Assembly: GCF_037094685.1 (NCBI RefSeq)
Contig: NZ_CP146614.1
Location: forward strand, 2,356,001 to 2,420,000
Source: Massilia sp. METH4
Lineage (GTDB): Bacteria; Pseudomonadota; Gammaproteobacteria; Burkholderiales; Burkholderiaceae_D
Direction of reading: 5' to 3'
Length of the DNA stretch: 64,000 nt
The notes beneath the pieces are model-generated. The model was not told the origin of the DNA. It worked only from the letters and a program-made list of their open reading frames with translations, and made no database searches. The translations under genes and the position numbers were made by a program. The first letter of the stretch is position 1. Each line of letters starts with the position of its first letter. This document shows, piece by piece, positions 10,216 to 18,220 of the stretch.

Positions 10216-10572
10216 ATGAATCTGACTATCAGTGGACACCATATCGACGTTACCCCTGCCATTCGCGAGTATGTGCAGAACAAGCTGGAACGCGTTAGAC
10301 GCCATTTCGATCAGCTGATCGATGTAAGTGTGATCCTGAGTGTAGATAATCTCACCGAGAAAGAAAAAAGGCAGAAGGCGGAAATCAATCTGCGCATGTC
10401 GGGCAAAACGGTATTCGTCGAAAGCGTCGCGCAAGACTTGTATGCGGCCATCGACACGCTGATCGACAAGCTGGACCGCCAGGTCATGAAGCACAAGGAT
10501 AAAGTGCAGAACCACAATCACGAAACCATCAAGCACCTGAGCGAGAGCGAGATCCCCGCGTCGCCCGCATAA
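10216..10572 (+). CDS. hpf: Ribosome hibernation promoting factor (short HPF)
   Basis: A 118-residue protein of the sigma-54 modulation/S30EA family. The N-terminal domain ([20 protein letters not shown] ... [16 protein letters not shown] ... [21 protein letters not shown]) binds the decoding centre of idle ribosomes. The length is that of a short HPF, lacking the C-terminal dimerisation domain of long HPF. ATG 10216 has a TTAGGAG Shine-Dalgarno ending 7 nt upstream; a start at 10168 would lack one. It is followed by a strong terminator, so ptsN is not downstream in this operon as it would be in the classical order. Confidence 0.92.
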   Translation: MNLTISGHHIDVTPAIREYVQNKLERVRRHFDQLIDVSVILSVDNLTEKEKRQKAEINLRMSGKTVFVESVAQDLYAAIDTLIDKLDRQVMKHKDKVQNHNHETIKHLSESEIPASPA

Positions 10573-10597
10573 CGACGGGCGCAGGTCTGCTGCAACA

Positions 10598-10620
10598 AAA
10601 GGGCGCGCGATGCGCCCTTT
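10598..10620 (+). terminator. Rho-independent terminator after hpf
   Basis: A 9-bp perfect stem AAAGGGCGC / GCGCCCTTT surrounds the loop GCGAT, 25 nt after the hpf stop codon. The 5' A-run and 3' T-run make it potentially bidirectional. It ends the kdsD-to-hpf transcription unit. Confidence 0.8.
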
Positions 10621-10705
10621 GTTATGTCAGCACTGAAGGATTTATGCCACACCCTTCGCATCCATGGCTAGAATGAGGCCAATAACGACAACGATGCGAG
10701 ACACC

Positions 10706-11788
10706 ATGACCGACCACGTCCATACGAAGGTGCGCAACGGCACCGGCTTCATCACACTCGACCGTCCCAAGGCATTGAACTCGCTGTCGCTCGACATGAT
10801 CCGGACGATCACGGGCACGCTGCTGTCCTGGCGCGACGACGATGACATTGCCGCCGTCGTCATCCGCAGCACTACCGAGAAGGCCTTGTGCGCGGGCGGC
10901 GATATCCGCTTCTTCCATGCCGCCGGCAGCGCCACGCCGCAGGGCGGCAGTGCCCAGATCGAGGATTTCTTCACCGAGGAATATGCGCTGAACTATGTCG
11001 TGCACTGCTTCCCCAAACCGTATGTCGCCGTGATGGATGGCGTGGTGATGGGCGGCGGCATGGGCATTGCGCAGGGCGGCCCGCAATGCGGCGTGCGCGT
11101 GGTGACGGACCGCACGCGCCTGGCGATGCCCGAGGTAAACATCGGCCTGTTCCCCGACGTGGGCGGCAGCTACTTCCTGTCGCGCGCGCCCGGCAAGCTC
11201 GGCATTTACCTGGCGTTGACCGCCGTCACGATCGGCGCGGCCGATGCGCTGTATTGCAAGCTGGCGGACCATTACGTGCCCGCGCCCGAGCTGCCACTGC
11301 TGGCCGACCTGGTCGGTTCCACGGCCGGCGCCGGCCTGCGCGAGGCGGTCGCCATGTTCGCCCGCCCGCTGCGCGAGGAAGCGGGCCCGTCGGAATTGCA
11401 GGCGCACCGCGCACTGATCGACGACCATTTCTCGCAGCATTCCGTGCTGGACATCGTCGCCTCGCTGCGCCGCGACGATCACCCGTTCGCGCAGAAGACA
11501 CTGGCCGCGATGGAACGCCGCTCGCCGCTGATGATGCGCGTCACGCTCGAGATGATCCGGCGCGGCGCCACGATGGGCATTGCCGACTGCCTGCGCATGG
11601 AACGCAACCTGGTGCGACGCACCTTCGAGCACGGCGAGGTGATCGAAGGCGCGCGCGCGCTCGTCATCGATAAGGACCATGCGCCGCGCTGGAATCCACC
11701 CACGCTGGAAGCGGTGACGGACGAGATGGTGGCGCGCTTCTTTGAGCCGGCCTGGCCTTCGTGGGCCCATCCGTTGCGGCACCTGTGA
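10706..11788 (+). CDS. 3-hydroxyisobutyryl-CoA hydrolase / enoyl-CoA hydratase family
   Basis: A 360-residue crotonase-fold enzyme. The N-terminal core has the CoA-binding/oxyanion segments ITLDRPKALNSLS, LCAGGDIRFF and MGGGMGIAQGG. The segment MPEVNIGLFPDVGGSYFLSR is typical of 3-hydroxyisobutyryl-CoA hydrolases, which free 3-hydroxyisobutyrate in valine breakdown, and the length (about 350-385) also favours this over plain enoyl-CoA hydratases (about 260). ATG 10706 is chosen; ATG 10694 and 10664 are in frame but no start has a clear ribosome binding site. It is not in the beta-oxidation operon at 49-55 kb. Confidence 0.85.
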   Translation: MTDHVHTKVRNGTGFITLDRPKALNSLSLDMIRTITGTLLSWRDDDDIAAVVIRSTTEKALCAGGDIRFFHAAGSATPQGGSAQIEDFFTEEYALNYVVHCFPKPYVAVMDGVVMGGGMGIAQGGPQCGVRVVTDRTRLAMPEVNIGLFPDVGGSYFLSRAPGKLGIYLALTAVTIGAADALYCKLADHYVPAPELPLLADLVGSTAGAGLREAVAMFARPLREEAGPSELQAHRALIDDHFSQHSVLDIVASLRRDDHPFAQKTLAAMERRSPLMMRVTLEMIRRGATMGIADCLRMERNLVRRTFEHGEVIEGARALVIDKDHAPRWNPPTLEAVTDEMVARFFEPAWPSWAHPLRHL

Positions 11789-11795
11789 GGCCGTC

Positions 11796-12773
11796 TTGGA
11801 CCGCCGCGCATTCCTGACATGGACCGCCGCTGCGCTGGCGCTGCCGGCTCGCGCCGACGAGGCCGCCGAGCCGGTGCTGCTGGTAGACCACCACCAGCAC
11901 CTGTTCAGCCCGGCAATGGCGCGGCTGCTCGACACGGGCGCGGGCGGACCGCCCGCGATCGCGGGGAAGGACGTGATCGCGCTGCTCGACACCGCCGGCA
12001 TCCGGCGCGCCGCGCTGCTGTCCGTGGCCTATGTGTGGGGCAGCCCGGCGCGCAAGATCGACGACGAGTACACCAAGGTGCGCGCCGAGAACGACTTCAA
12101 CGGCGCGCAGGCGGCGCTGTACCCGGACCGGCTGCGCGCGTTCTGCAGCTTCAATCCGCTGAAGAATTACGCGCTGGAAGAACTGGAACGGTGCGCGGCG
12201 CTGCCCGACCTGAAGCATGGCATCAAACTACACTTCGGCAATTCAGACGTGCAGCTGGACGTGCCCGAGCATGTGGCGCGCCTGCGGCAGGTGTTCGCCG
12301 CGGCCAATGCGAAGAAGATGGCGATCGTCGTGCACATGCGCGCGTCGGTGTCGAAGCGGCGCCCGTACGGCGCCGCGCAGGCACGCATCTTCCTGGATGA
12401 GCTGCTACCCGCCGCGCCGGACGTGACGGTACAGGTGGCCCACCTCGCCGGCACCGGCCCCGGCTATGACGATCCACCGTCCGACGAGGCGGTGGGGGTA
12501 CTGGCCGAAGCCGTGGCCGCGCATGATGCGCGTACGAAACGGTTGTGGTTCGACGTGGCCACCATGGCCAATCCTGAGATCACGCCGCCGCAGCGGGAAA
12601 AGCTGGCCCGGCGCATCCGCCAGATCGGTGCGGACCGGGTGCTGTTCGGCTCTGACGCGGCGGCCGGCAAGAACCTGCGGCCGCGCGAGAGCTGGGCCGC
12701 CTTCCGGCAGCTGCCGTTGACGGAGGCGGAGTTCAAGCGAATTGCGGGGAATGTGGCGCCGTACATGAGGTAG
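11796..12773 (+). CDS. Tat-exported amidohydrolase_2 family protein
   Basis: A 325-residue metal-dependent hydrolase of the amidohydrolase_2 (TIM-barrel) family. DHHQHLF near residues 31-37 is the HxH metal motif, VVHMR and QVAHLAGTG supply further conserved His positions, and LFGSDAA near the C-terminus carries the catalytic Asp. The start is an unusual TTG at 11796, giving a twin-arginine signal (DRRAFLTWTAAALALPARA), so the enzyme is probably exported folded. The gap to the upstream CoA hydrolase stop is only 7 nt, suggesting co-transcription. Substrate unknown; relatives hydrolyse or decarboxylate cyclic or aromatic compounds. Confidence 0.75.
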   Translation: MDRRAFLTWTAAALALPARADEAAEPVLLVDHHQHLFSPAMARLLDTGAGGPPAIAGKDVIALLDTAGIRRAALLSVAYVWGSPARKIDDEYTKVRAENDFNGAQAALYPDRLRAFCSFNPLKNYALEELERCAALPDLKHGIKLHFGNSDVQLDVPEHVARLRQVFAAANAKKMAIVVHMRASVSKRRPYGAAQARIFLDELLPAAPDVTVQVAHLAGTGPGYDDPPSDEAVGVLAEAVAAHDARTKRLWFDVATMANPEITPPQREKLARRIRQIGADRVLFGSDAAAGKNLRPRESWAAFRQLPLTEAEFKRIAGNVAPYMR

Positions 12774-12810
12774 CGGCTTGAGGGTGAACGCTGCGGCGAG
12801 GGGACCACTT

Positions 12811-12853
12811 GGTGTCAGGCACCTTTTTCTTCCAGAAAAAGGTGCCTGACACC
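12811..12853. repeat. Intergenic hairpin repeat, GGTGTCAGGCACC type
   Basis: A perfect 19-bp inverted repeat: the left arm at 12811-12829 begins GGTGTCAGGCACC and continues TTTTTC, the loop is TTCCA, and the right arm is at 12835-12853. It is followed by GGTTTTCC. It sits between two convergent genes (amidohydrolase and rapZ) and could terminate both. Related elements recur at 15.2, 18.1, 41.5 and 48.2 kb. Confidence 0.85.
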
Positions 12854-12869
12854 GGTTTTCCTACGCCAA

Positions 12870-13733
12870 CTAACTTTGTTCCCTATGCCTTAGCACCACC
12901 CGCTCCGTCGGATTGAAATGCCGCGCCAGCCGCTCCGCCATGTAGACGGAGCGATGCTGCCCGCCCGTGCACCCGATGGCTACCGTCAGGTAACTGCGAT
13001 TGTCGCTCTTGAATGCGGGCAGCCATTTCTCGATGAATGCGCGGATGTCGGCGAACATTTCCTCGGCACTCGGCTGGGCGTCGAGGAAGGCGATCACGGG
13101 GGCGTCCCGGCCGTTCAAGGGACGCAGGGCCAGGTCGTAGTAGGGATTCGGGATCGCGCGCACGTCGAAGACGAAGTCGGCATCCTGCGGCACGCCCACC
13201 TTGAACGCGAACGATTCGAAGAACAGCGTCAGCGGGGCGTTCTCGCTTTCGACGAGTTCCTTGATCCACGCGCGCAGCTTGTTAGCCGAGATTTCCGACG
13301 TGTCGATCACATGCCCCAGCTGCTCGATCGCGGAGAGGCGTTCCCGTTCCTCGCCGATGCACTCGATCAGCGTGCGCCGCGCGGCCGGATTCTGGCCGGG
13401 GCGGAGTTCATGCGACAGGGGGTGGCTGCGGCGCGTTTCCGAGAAACGGGCAACGAGCGAATGGGTATTCGCGGTGAGGAACATGATCTTCACGTCATGC
13501 CCCAGTTCGCGCAGCTTGCGCACGTCTCCCGGCAGGCTCGCCAGCGACGCGGCACTGCGCGCATCCACCGCCACGGCCAGCGCGGCCGTGCCTTCCTCGG
13601 CCAGTGTGGCGACGAGGTTGGCCAGCAGGGCTGGCGGCAGGTTATCCACGCAGTAGTAGCCGGTGTCTTCGAGAACGTTCAGGGCCACCGATTTGCCCGA
13701 GCCGGAAATGCCGGTAATGAGAACGATACGCAT
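12870..13733 (-). CDS. rapZ: RNase adapter / nucleotide-binding protein RapZ
   Basis: A 287-residue protein. Walker A GISGSGKS lies at about 7-14, followed by VDNLPPALL and a Walker B-like region. The C-terminal domain ends in [21 protein letters not shown], the diagnostic RapZ segment. In E. coli, RapZ guides RNase E to the GlmZ sRNA and senses glucosamine 6-phosphate; in betaproteobacteria it normally sits with ptsN and hprK. Here it is on the minus strand, separated from hprK by a CPA1 antiporter gene. The 3' end faces the amidohydrolase gene across a palindromic repeat. Confidence 0.93.
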   Translation of the reverse strand: MRIVLITGISGSGKSVALNVLEDTGYYCVDNLPPALLANLVATLAEEGTAALAVAVDARSAASLASLPGDVRKLRELGHDVKIMFLTANTHSLVARFSETRRSHPLSHELRPGQNPAARRTLIECIGEERERLSAIEQLGHVIDTSEISANKLRAWIKELVESENAPLTLFFESFAFKVGVPQDADFVFDVRAIPNPYYDLALRPLNGRDAPVIAFLDAQPSAEEMFADIRAFIEKWLPAFKSDNRSYLTVAIGCTGGQHRSVYMAERLARHFNPTERVVLRHREQS

Positions 13734-13775
13734 GCGCGCATGATACCTGAAAACGCGGCTGGCACGATGGGCGCT

Positions 13776-15029
13776 TCAACGCCGCCAGAAACGGTCGAGC
13801 AAAGGTGTCACGCTGGTGCCATGCACCACGATCGACAGCATGATGACGGCGATGGTGATGCTCGTCAGGCTGCGCGCCAGCGGTTCCGGCAAGCCATGGT
13901 TGATCGCATACATCAGGTAGTACAGCGAGCCGATGCCGCGCACGCCGAACCAGGCAATGATCGCCCGGCCCTCCGTATTGCCGGGACGGAGCACGAGCAG
14001 CACGCTGAGCGGCCGGGCCACGAGGAACAGGAACAGCGCGGTGGCCCAGCCGCGCCAGTCGGCGTACCAGTCCACGGCAGCGCCCCCGAGCAGCAGCACG
14101 AGCGTCAGCTCGGACAGGCGCTCCAGGTGTTCCTTGAACAGCAGCGAGTTCGCCGAAATGGTGTCCTGCGCCGGTGCGATGCCGTTCCCGGTCTGCACCG
14201 TCTTGCCGATGCGTGCCGCCAGGGTCAGCTCCGCCTGGCGCAGCGCGACGCCGGCCGCGAACACGGCAAGGAAGCCCCAGGCGCCGGCCGCGACCGCCAA
14301 ACCATACGAGACGGCGATGAGGCCCAGTCCCATCAAGTCGTCAAGGACTTCGTGGCCGGGCCGGTAGAGGCGCAGCCTGTGGCTGAGCCGCGCAAGACCT
14401 GCGCCGCAGGCACCGCCGATCGCGATGCCGCCGACCGTTCCCCACAGCACCTCCAGGCCCAGCCAGTGCAGGCCGTATGGCCCCAGGTCGTGCAGGCCGA
14501 GCAAGCCCAGGCCGAGCATCACGAACGGGAAAGCGCTGCCGTCATTCATGCCCGCCTCGCAGCTCAGTGCGAAGCGCAGCGGGTCCTTGTCGCCGGCGTG
14601 GCGCAGCTGGACGTCGCTGGCGAGCACCGGGTCGGTGGGGGCCAGAGTCGCCCCCAGCAGGACGCCAACCCCGAGCGGCAAGCCCAGCACGTAGTAGCAG
14701 AACAGGGTGATGAGGAGGACCGAGATCGCCATCGCCAGCCACGCCAGGCGGATCGGTGGCATCCAGCGCCGCCGCGTGACCGGCACAGGCATCTTGATGC
14801 CCGCCGAGAACAGCGAAATCAGCACGGCCACCTCGGTCAGCACCTCGAGCAGCGGTGCTTCCGCGATGGGGTCGTAGGAAAAAATATGCAAGCCGAGCGG
14901 CCCCAGCACCAGGCCGACGGCCAGGTAGATCATCGCGGAGGTGAAGGGGAGGTGGGCGATCGGCGTTCCCCACAGTCCGCGTGCCAGCATCAGGAGGCCG
15001 ATCAGCAGGAACCACTGGTAAGTCGCCAT
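13776..15029 (-). CDS. CPA1-family Na+(K+)/H+ antiporter
   Basis: A 417-residue polytopic membrane protein with about 12 hydrophobic segments and a Na+/H+ exchanger domain over most of its length. Motifs include LGATLAPTDPVLASDVQL and EAGMNDGSAFPFVMLGLG, the conserved TDP and ND pair expected for cation and proton binding in the CPA1 family. No RCK or cytoplasmic regulatory domain is present, unlike the antiporter at 2981-4954. It stands between hprK and rapZ, which are usually adjacent, so it is probably an inserted gene. Confidence 0.85.
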   Translation of the reverse strand: MATYQWFLLIGLLMLARGLWGTPIAHLPFTSAMIYLAVGLVLGPLGLHIFSYDPIAEAPLLEVLTEVAVLISLFSAGIKMPVPVTRRRWMPPIRLAWLAMAISVLLITLFCYYVLGLPLGVGVLLGATLAPTDPVLASDVQLRHAGDKDPLRFALSCEAGMNDGSAFPFVMLGLGLLGLHDLGPYGLHWLGLEVLWGTVGGIAIGGACGAGLARLSHRLRLYRPGHEVLDDLMGLGLIAVSYGLAVAAGAWGFLAVFAAGVALRQAELTLAARIGKTVQTGNGIAPAQDTISANSLLFKEHLERLSELTLVLLLGGAAVDWYADWRGWATALFLFLVARPLSVLLVLRPGNTEGRAIIAWFGVRGIGSLYYLMYAINHGLPEPLARSLTSITIAVIMLSIVVHGTSVTPLLDRFWRR

Positions 15030-15459
15030 GGGGGGAACCGGAAGCCGAAGGCCCGATGTTAGCGGGTGTCACCCCGGCGTGGCGCCAGCGAGGCATCTGC
15101 CTTGCGACGCTGCACACGAGCCTCGCAAGGCAGATCGTCTTGGCAGCAGGTCAGGCGCCAGGCTCGGACCAGGCCGTGGTGTCAGGCCGTGGTGTCGGAC
15201 ACGTTTTTCCGGGCATTATCCGGAAAAAGGTGTACGACACCGGTTGTCCGACGATGCATCAAGGGAGAACCGGTGTCGTACACCATTTCCTGCGGAAATG
15301 GTGTACGACACCAAGCCCGACGTTGCGATGAAGGGGACTTCAGTCCCCGCTCATTGCCTGCCGTTGGTGGAGCAGGAATTCGCCGAGCCTGCTCGGCGCT
15401 GGGGAACGGTGCCCGCTTGTAAGCGGGCACTCCTTGGCAACGTTGCGATGAAGGGGACT
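15030..15459. other. 430-bp non-coding stretch dense in palindromes
   Basis: No gene is supported here, between the start of the CPA1 antiporter and the stop of hprK (both minus strand). It contains two GGTGTCGTACACC-type hairpins (15191-15312), one full copy of a 47-bp duplicated element (15320-15366) and part of the other, plus two further perfect hairpins: GCCGAGC/GCTCGGC at 15382-15397 and GTGCCCGCTT/AAGCGGGCAC at 15409-15430. Confidence 0.8.
15191..15312. repeat. Pair of GGTGTCGTACACC-type hairpins
   Basis: The first hairpin (15191-15241) is imperfect: its arms start GGTGTCGGACAC and end GTGTACGACACC around a TTTTTCCGG-type stem. The second (15272-15312) is perfect, with 19-bp arms, a 3-nt TGC loop, and GGTGTCGTACACC followed by ATTTCC. 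The core is the same as in the 48.2-kb hairpin. It lies downstream of hprK. Confidence 0.85.
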
Positions 15460-15486
15460 TCAGTCCCCGCTCATTGCCTGCCGTTG
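15320..15486. repeat. Two identical 47-bp direct repeats, one forming the hprK 3' end
   Basis: Positions 15320-15366 and 15440-15486 are identical over 47 bp, exactly 120 bp apart. Each contains the palindrome GGGGACTTCAGTCCCC. Read on the minus strand, the copy at 15440-15486 encodes the last eight residues of HprK (QRQAMSGD, 15463-15486) and its TGA (15460-15462), and the palindrome spans the stop. The second copy is non-coding. Confidence 0.9.
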
Positions 15487-16395
15487 CCGCTCCATGAACT
15501 CCTGCAAGGTATCGATACCGCGCAGCTGCAGGATGGTATTGCGCACGGCCGCCTCCAGCAGCACGGCGATGTTGCGGCCGGCCGCGACGGGGATCACGAC
15601 CTTGCGGATCGGCAGGCCCAGCACGTCTTCCGTCGGGAACTGGAAGGGCAGGCGCTCCACTTCTTCCTCGAGCGCCGAGCGGCGCACGAGGTGGACGATC
15701 AACTTCAGGCGCATCTTGCGGCGCACGGCCGTTTCGCCGAAGATTGCCTTGATGTCCAGCAGGCCCAGGCCGCGCACTTCGAGCAGGTTCTGCAGCAGGG
15801 GCGGGCAACGGCCCTCGATCATGTTCGGCGCGATGCGGGAAAATTCGACCGCGTCGTCCGCCACCAGGCCGTGGCTGCGCGAAATCAGTTCCAGCCCCAG
15901 CTCGCTCTTGCCGAGCCCGGAATCGCCGGTGATCAGCACGCCGACCCCGAGCACGTCCATGAACACGCCGTGCATGATGATGCGCTGCGCCAGCTTCTTC
16001 GACAGGTACACGCGCAGGAAGTCGATCACCTGCGCGGCGGGCAGCGGCGTGGAGAACAGGGGGATGTTCTTTTCATCGCAGATCGCAAGGATGTCCGGCG
16101 GCGTTTCCAGTCCCTGCGCCACGATCAGCGCCGGCGGGCCACCGGCGATCAGCTCGCCGATCACATGGGCCCGGGTGAGCGCCTTCAGCCGGTGGTAATA
16201 ATTGATTTCCTGGTGGCCGAACACCTGGATGCGGCCCGGGTGGATCGTGTTCAGGTGGCCCACCTGGTCGGCGGCCGAAGCGGCGTCACCGGAGATCGTG
16301 CGCTCGCCGCCGGGAAAGCCCGCGAACCAGCCCAGTTGCAGAGATTCCCGATTGTCGTCGTACAGGCGCTGGATCGTCAGGGGGCTTTGCAGCAT
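15460..16395 (-). CDS. hprK: HPr kinase/phosphorylase HprK
   Basis: A 311-residue enzyme that phosphorylates and dephosphorylates HPr on serine, controlling the regulatory PTS of betaproteobacteria. The N-terminal domain (1-130) is followed by the kinase domain with P-loop GDSGLGKS at 157-164, the catalytic His/Asp region, and the HprK signature [15 protein letters not shown]. The last residues and stop codon come from a 47-bp repeat that is duplicated 120 bp downstream. It is preceded on the same strand by ptsN, whose stop is 35 nt upstream. Confidence 0.93.
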   Translation of the reverse strand: MLQSPLTIQRLYDDNRESLQLGWFAGFPGGERTISGDAASAADQVGHLNTIHPGRIQVFGHQEINYYHRLKALTRAHVIGELIAGGPPALIVAQGLETPPDILAICDEKNIPLFSTPLPAAQVIDFLRVYLSKKLAQRIIMHGVFMDVLGVGVLITGDSGLGKSELGLELISRSHGLVADDAVEFSRIAPNMIEGRCPPLLQNLLEVRGLGLLDIKAIFGETAVRRKMRLKLIVHLVRRSALEEEVERLPFQFPTEDVLGLPIRKVVIPVAAGRNIAVLLEAAVRNTILQLRGIDTLQEFMERQRQAMSGD

Positions 16396-16430
16396 GGGCT
16401 GTTCTTATTGGATGGAAACGCGGAGCCCGT

Positions 16431-16913
16431 TCAGCCGGCGGCCTGCAGGCTGGGCTGCCAGTTGACGATGCGGCGATGCACGGAACGGGGATCGGGATCG
16501 GTGGACAGCGCCTGGCGGAATGCATCGTCCGAGAACATTTCCGCGATCTCGGAAAGGATTTCCAGGTGCTGCTGCGTCACGTGATCGGGGATCAGCAGGA
16601 AGAACAGCAGGTTCACCGGCTTGCCGTCCGGCGATTCGAACGGAATCGGTTCGGCCAGCCGCACGAACGCTGCCAGCGGCGATTTCAGGCTTTTCGCCCC
16701 CTTGACCCGGCCGTGCGGCACGGCGACACCATGGCCCAACCCCGTCGAACCCAGCCGTTCACGGGCAAACAGATTGTCCGAAACGGTCGAGCGGGCGATA
16801 CCGCAATTGTTCTCGAAGATCAGGCCTGCTTGCTCGAAAGCGCGCTTCTTGCTGGAGACTTCCAGGTCCAGTTGAACGTTCTCGGGCGAAAGGATTTTAC
16901 TCAGGTTGTTCAT
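16431..16913 (-). CDS. ptsN: Nitrogen-regulatory PTS IIA component (PtsN/EIIA-Ntr)
   Basis: A 160-residue PTS EIIA-2 domain protein. The phosphorylated histidine is His67 in GHGVAVPHGRV. The domain runs the full length and has no membrane partner, as expected for EIIA-Ntr, which regulates K+ transport, phosphate signalling and other targets. ATG 16913 (MNNLSKILSP) is chosen; the frame stays open 52 codons upstream, but that extension is basic and unlike the family. A good sigma-70 promoter lies just upstream. In many proteobacteria ptsN follows hpf on the same strand; here it faces the other way, over 6 kb away. Confidence 0.93.
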   Translation of the reverse strand: MNNLSKILSPENVQLDLEVSSKKRAFEQAGLIFENNCGIARSTVSDNLFARERLGSTGLGHGVAVPHGRVKGAKSLKSPLAAFVRLAEPIPFESPDGKPVNLLFFLLIPDHVTQQHLEILSEIAEMFSDDAFRQALSTDPDPRSVHRRIVNWQPSLQAAG

Positions 16914-17230
16914 AACGCGACGTAATTGGTGCGGCGCACAAAGATGGCTGGCGAGCAGAATTATAGGCCTCTTTCCGTGCCGTGTAACCCGAAATTGCTC
17001 GGACCGGGAACGGCGCCGCGCCGCCGGTCGACCCACCTTGCACGCGCTGGAATGTAGCCGACATGGCAAGCGATGCTCCAGGCGCTATTTCCACGTTCAA
17101 ACAAATGGGAGCGCCGCTTATTCGCTCGTGCAAACCCTGTTTAGCCAATTATTGCGCGTTTCGGCCGAACGCGCTGCGGGGAAGCTGAAGCTGAGCATAC
17201 TTTCACAATGGATACTTTGTGATGGCTCAA
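16914..17230. other. 317-bp intergenic region between queF and ptsN
   Basis: No open reading frame with coding character is seen. The ptsN-proximal part holds a promoter (16960-16988). The rest, toward the queF stop codon, is less GC-rich than the genes around it; I see no repeat, terminator or RNA motif that I can name. Confidence 0.6.
16960..16988 (-). promoter_or_regulatory. Predicted sigma-70 promoter of ptsN-hprK
   Basis: On the minus strand GTTACA (16988-16983) and a perfect TATAAT (16965-16960) are separated by 17 bp. The expected start would be about 40 nt ahead of the ptsN ATG at 16913. Confidence 0.6.
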
Positions 17231-18064
17231 TTATTGTCGTGCGTTGCGTAAATTCGACGGCCTTCCAGCCTTCGTGAAGTTGCTGCGCCAGGGATTGATG
17301 TCGAGGCCGCCACGGCGGGTATACCGGGCATAGACCGTCAGGTGCGAAGGTTTGCATTCGCGCATGATGTCCACGAAGATCCGCTCCACGCACTGCTCGT
17401 GGAACTCGTTGTGCTCGCGAAAGCCGATCAGGTATTTCAGCAGGCTTTCCTGGTCGATCTGCGGTCCGGCATAGCTGATCTGCACGCTGCCCCAGTCCGG
17501 CTGGCCCGTGACGAGGCAGTTCGATTTCAGGAGGTGCGACACGAGCGTTTCCTCGACGGGCGCTTCCTCGAAATTGGCCTTCAGGATCGTGGGCTGCGGC
17601 GAGTAATTGTCGACTTCGATATCGAGGCGGTCCAGCAGCAGGCCTTCCAGCTCGCCCATCTCCAGCTTGCCGAAATCTTCCTGCATCGTCAGCACCACGT
17701 GCACGTTCGCGCCGGTGGCGGCCGACAGGTCCTGTTGCAGCAGGTCGCGCAGCGCTTCCGGTCCACCCAGCCGCGTCTGGTTAAACGAATTCAGGTACAG
17801 CTTGAAGGACTTGGACTCGATGATGTTCGGCGAGTCGGCCGGCACCGTGAAGCGCGCCACGGCCACCTGCGGCTTGCCGCGCATGTTCAGCCACGACAGT
17901 TCGTAGGCATTCCAGATATCGACGCCGAAGAAGGGCAGCGTGCCCGAAAGGCCGAGCTCGTCGCGCTTGCCGACGCGGGGAATCGGAAACAGCAGCTCCG
18001 GCGCGTAGTCGGTGCGGTAAGCGGAGTTCTTGCCGAGTGGAGATTGTTCGGGAGAGTTCGACAT
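17231..18064 (-). CDS. queF: NADPH-dependent 7-cyano-7-deazaguanine reductase QueF
   Basis: A 277-residue enzyme that reduces preQ0 to preQ1 in queuosine synthesis. The length is that of the bimodular (E. coli-type) QueF. The QueF motif region is [13 protein letters not shown] (about 86-98). The catalytic pair is Cys183 ([10 protein letters not shown]) and Asp190, the spacing seen in E. coli (Cys190/Asp197), and the C-terminal half contains the substrate-binding [13 protein letters not shown] segment. No other queuosine genes are in the window, so it appears to be a stand-alone gene downstream of ilvA on the same strand. Confidence 0.94.
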   Translation of the reverse strand: MSNSPEQSPLGKNSAYRTDYAPELLFPIPRVGKRDELGLSGTLPFFGVDIWNAYELSWLNMRGKPQVAVARFTVPADSPNIIESKSFKLYLNSFNQTRLGGPEALRDLLQQDLSAATGANVHVVLTMQEDFGKLEMGELEGLLLDRLDIEVDNYSPQPTILKANFEEAPVEETLVSHLLKSNCLVTGQPDWGSVQISYAGPQIDQESLLKYLIGFREHNEFHEQCVERIFVDIMRECKPSHLTVYARYTRRGGLDINPWRSNFTKAGRPSNLRNARQ

Positions 18065-18116
18065 GGCAGGCCTTCAAAACGGGACAGCCTGCCATGGTAG
18101 CGGAAAACGACAACCG

Positions 18117-18190
18117 GTGACAGGCACCGGCTTTTTTGAAATATTCCCGAAACCCGGTGACAGGCACCCGGTTTTTTTGAAACATTTACA
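18117..18190. repeat. Direct-repeat array, GTGACAGGCACC type, ~40-bp period
   Basis: GTGACAGGCACC occurs at 18117-18128 and 18157-18168, each followed by C/G and a run of T, then GAAA(T/C)ATT. A third, decayed unit follows up to the ilvA stop region. The same array type with a 41-bp period is at 41.5 kb. It lies between queF and ilvA, downstream of ilvA. Confidence 0.8.
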
Positions 18191-18220
18191 GAAACCTGGT
18201 CCCTGGGGGATGCTCGGCGA

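Noticed and set aside
12918..15062. A 714-codon plus-strand frame across rapZ and the CPA1 antiporter
   Set aside because: Spans two real minus-strand genes and their gap, Gln/Arg/His-rich composition; a shadow.
15182..15808. Minus-strand frame encoding a twice-repeated peptide ([14 protein letters not shown])
   Set aside because: The peptide repeat is produced by reading the 47-bp DNA repeat out of frame with hprK; it is not a gene.
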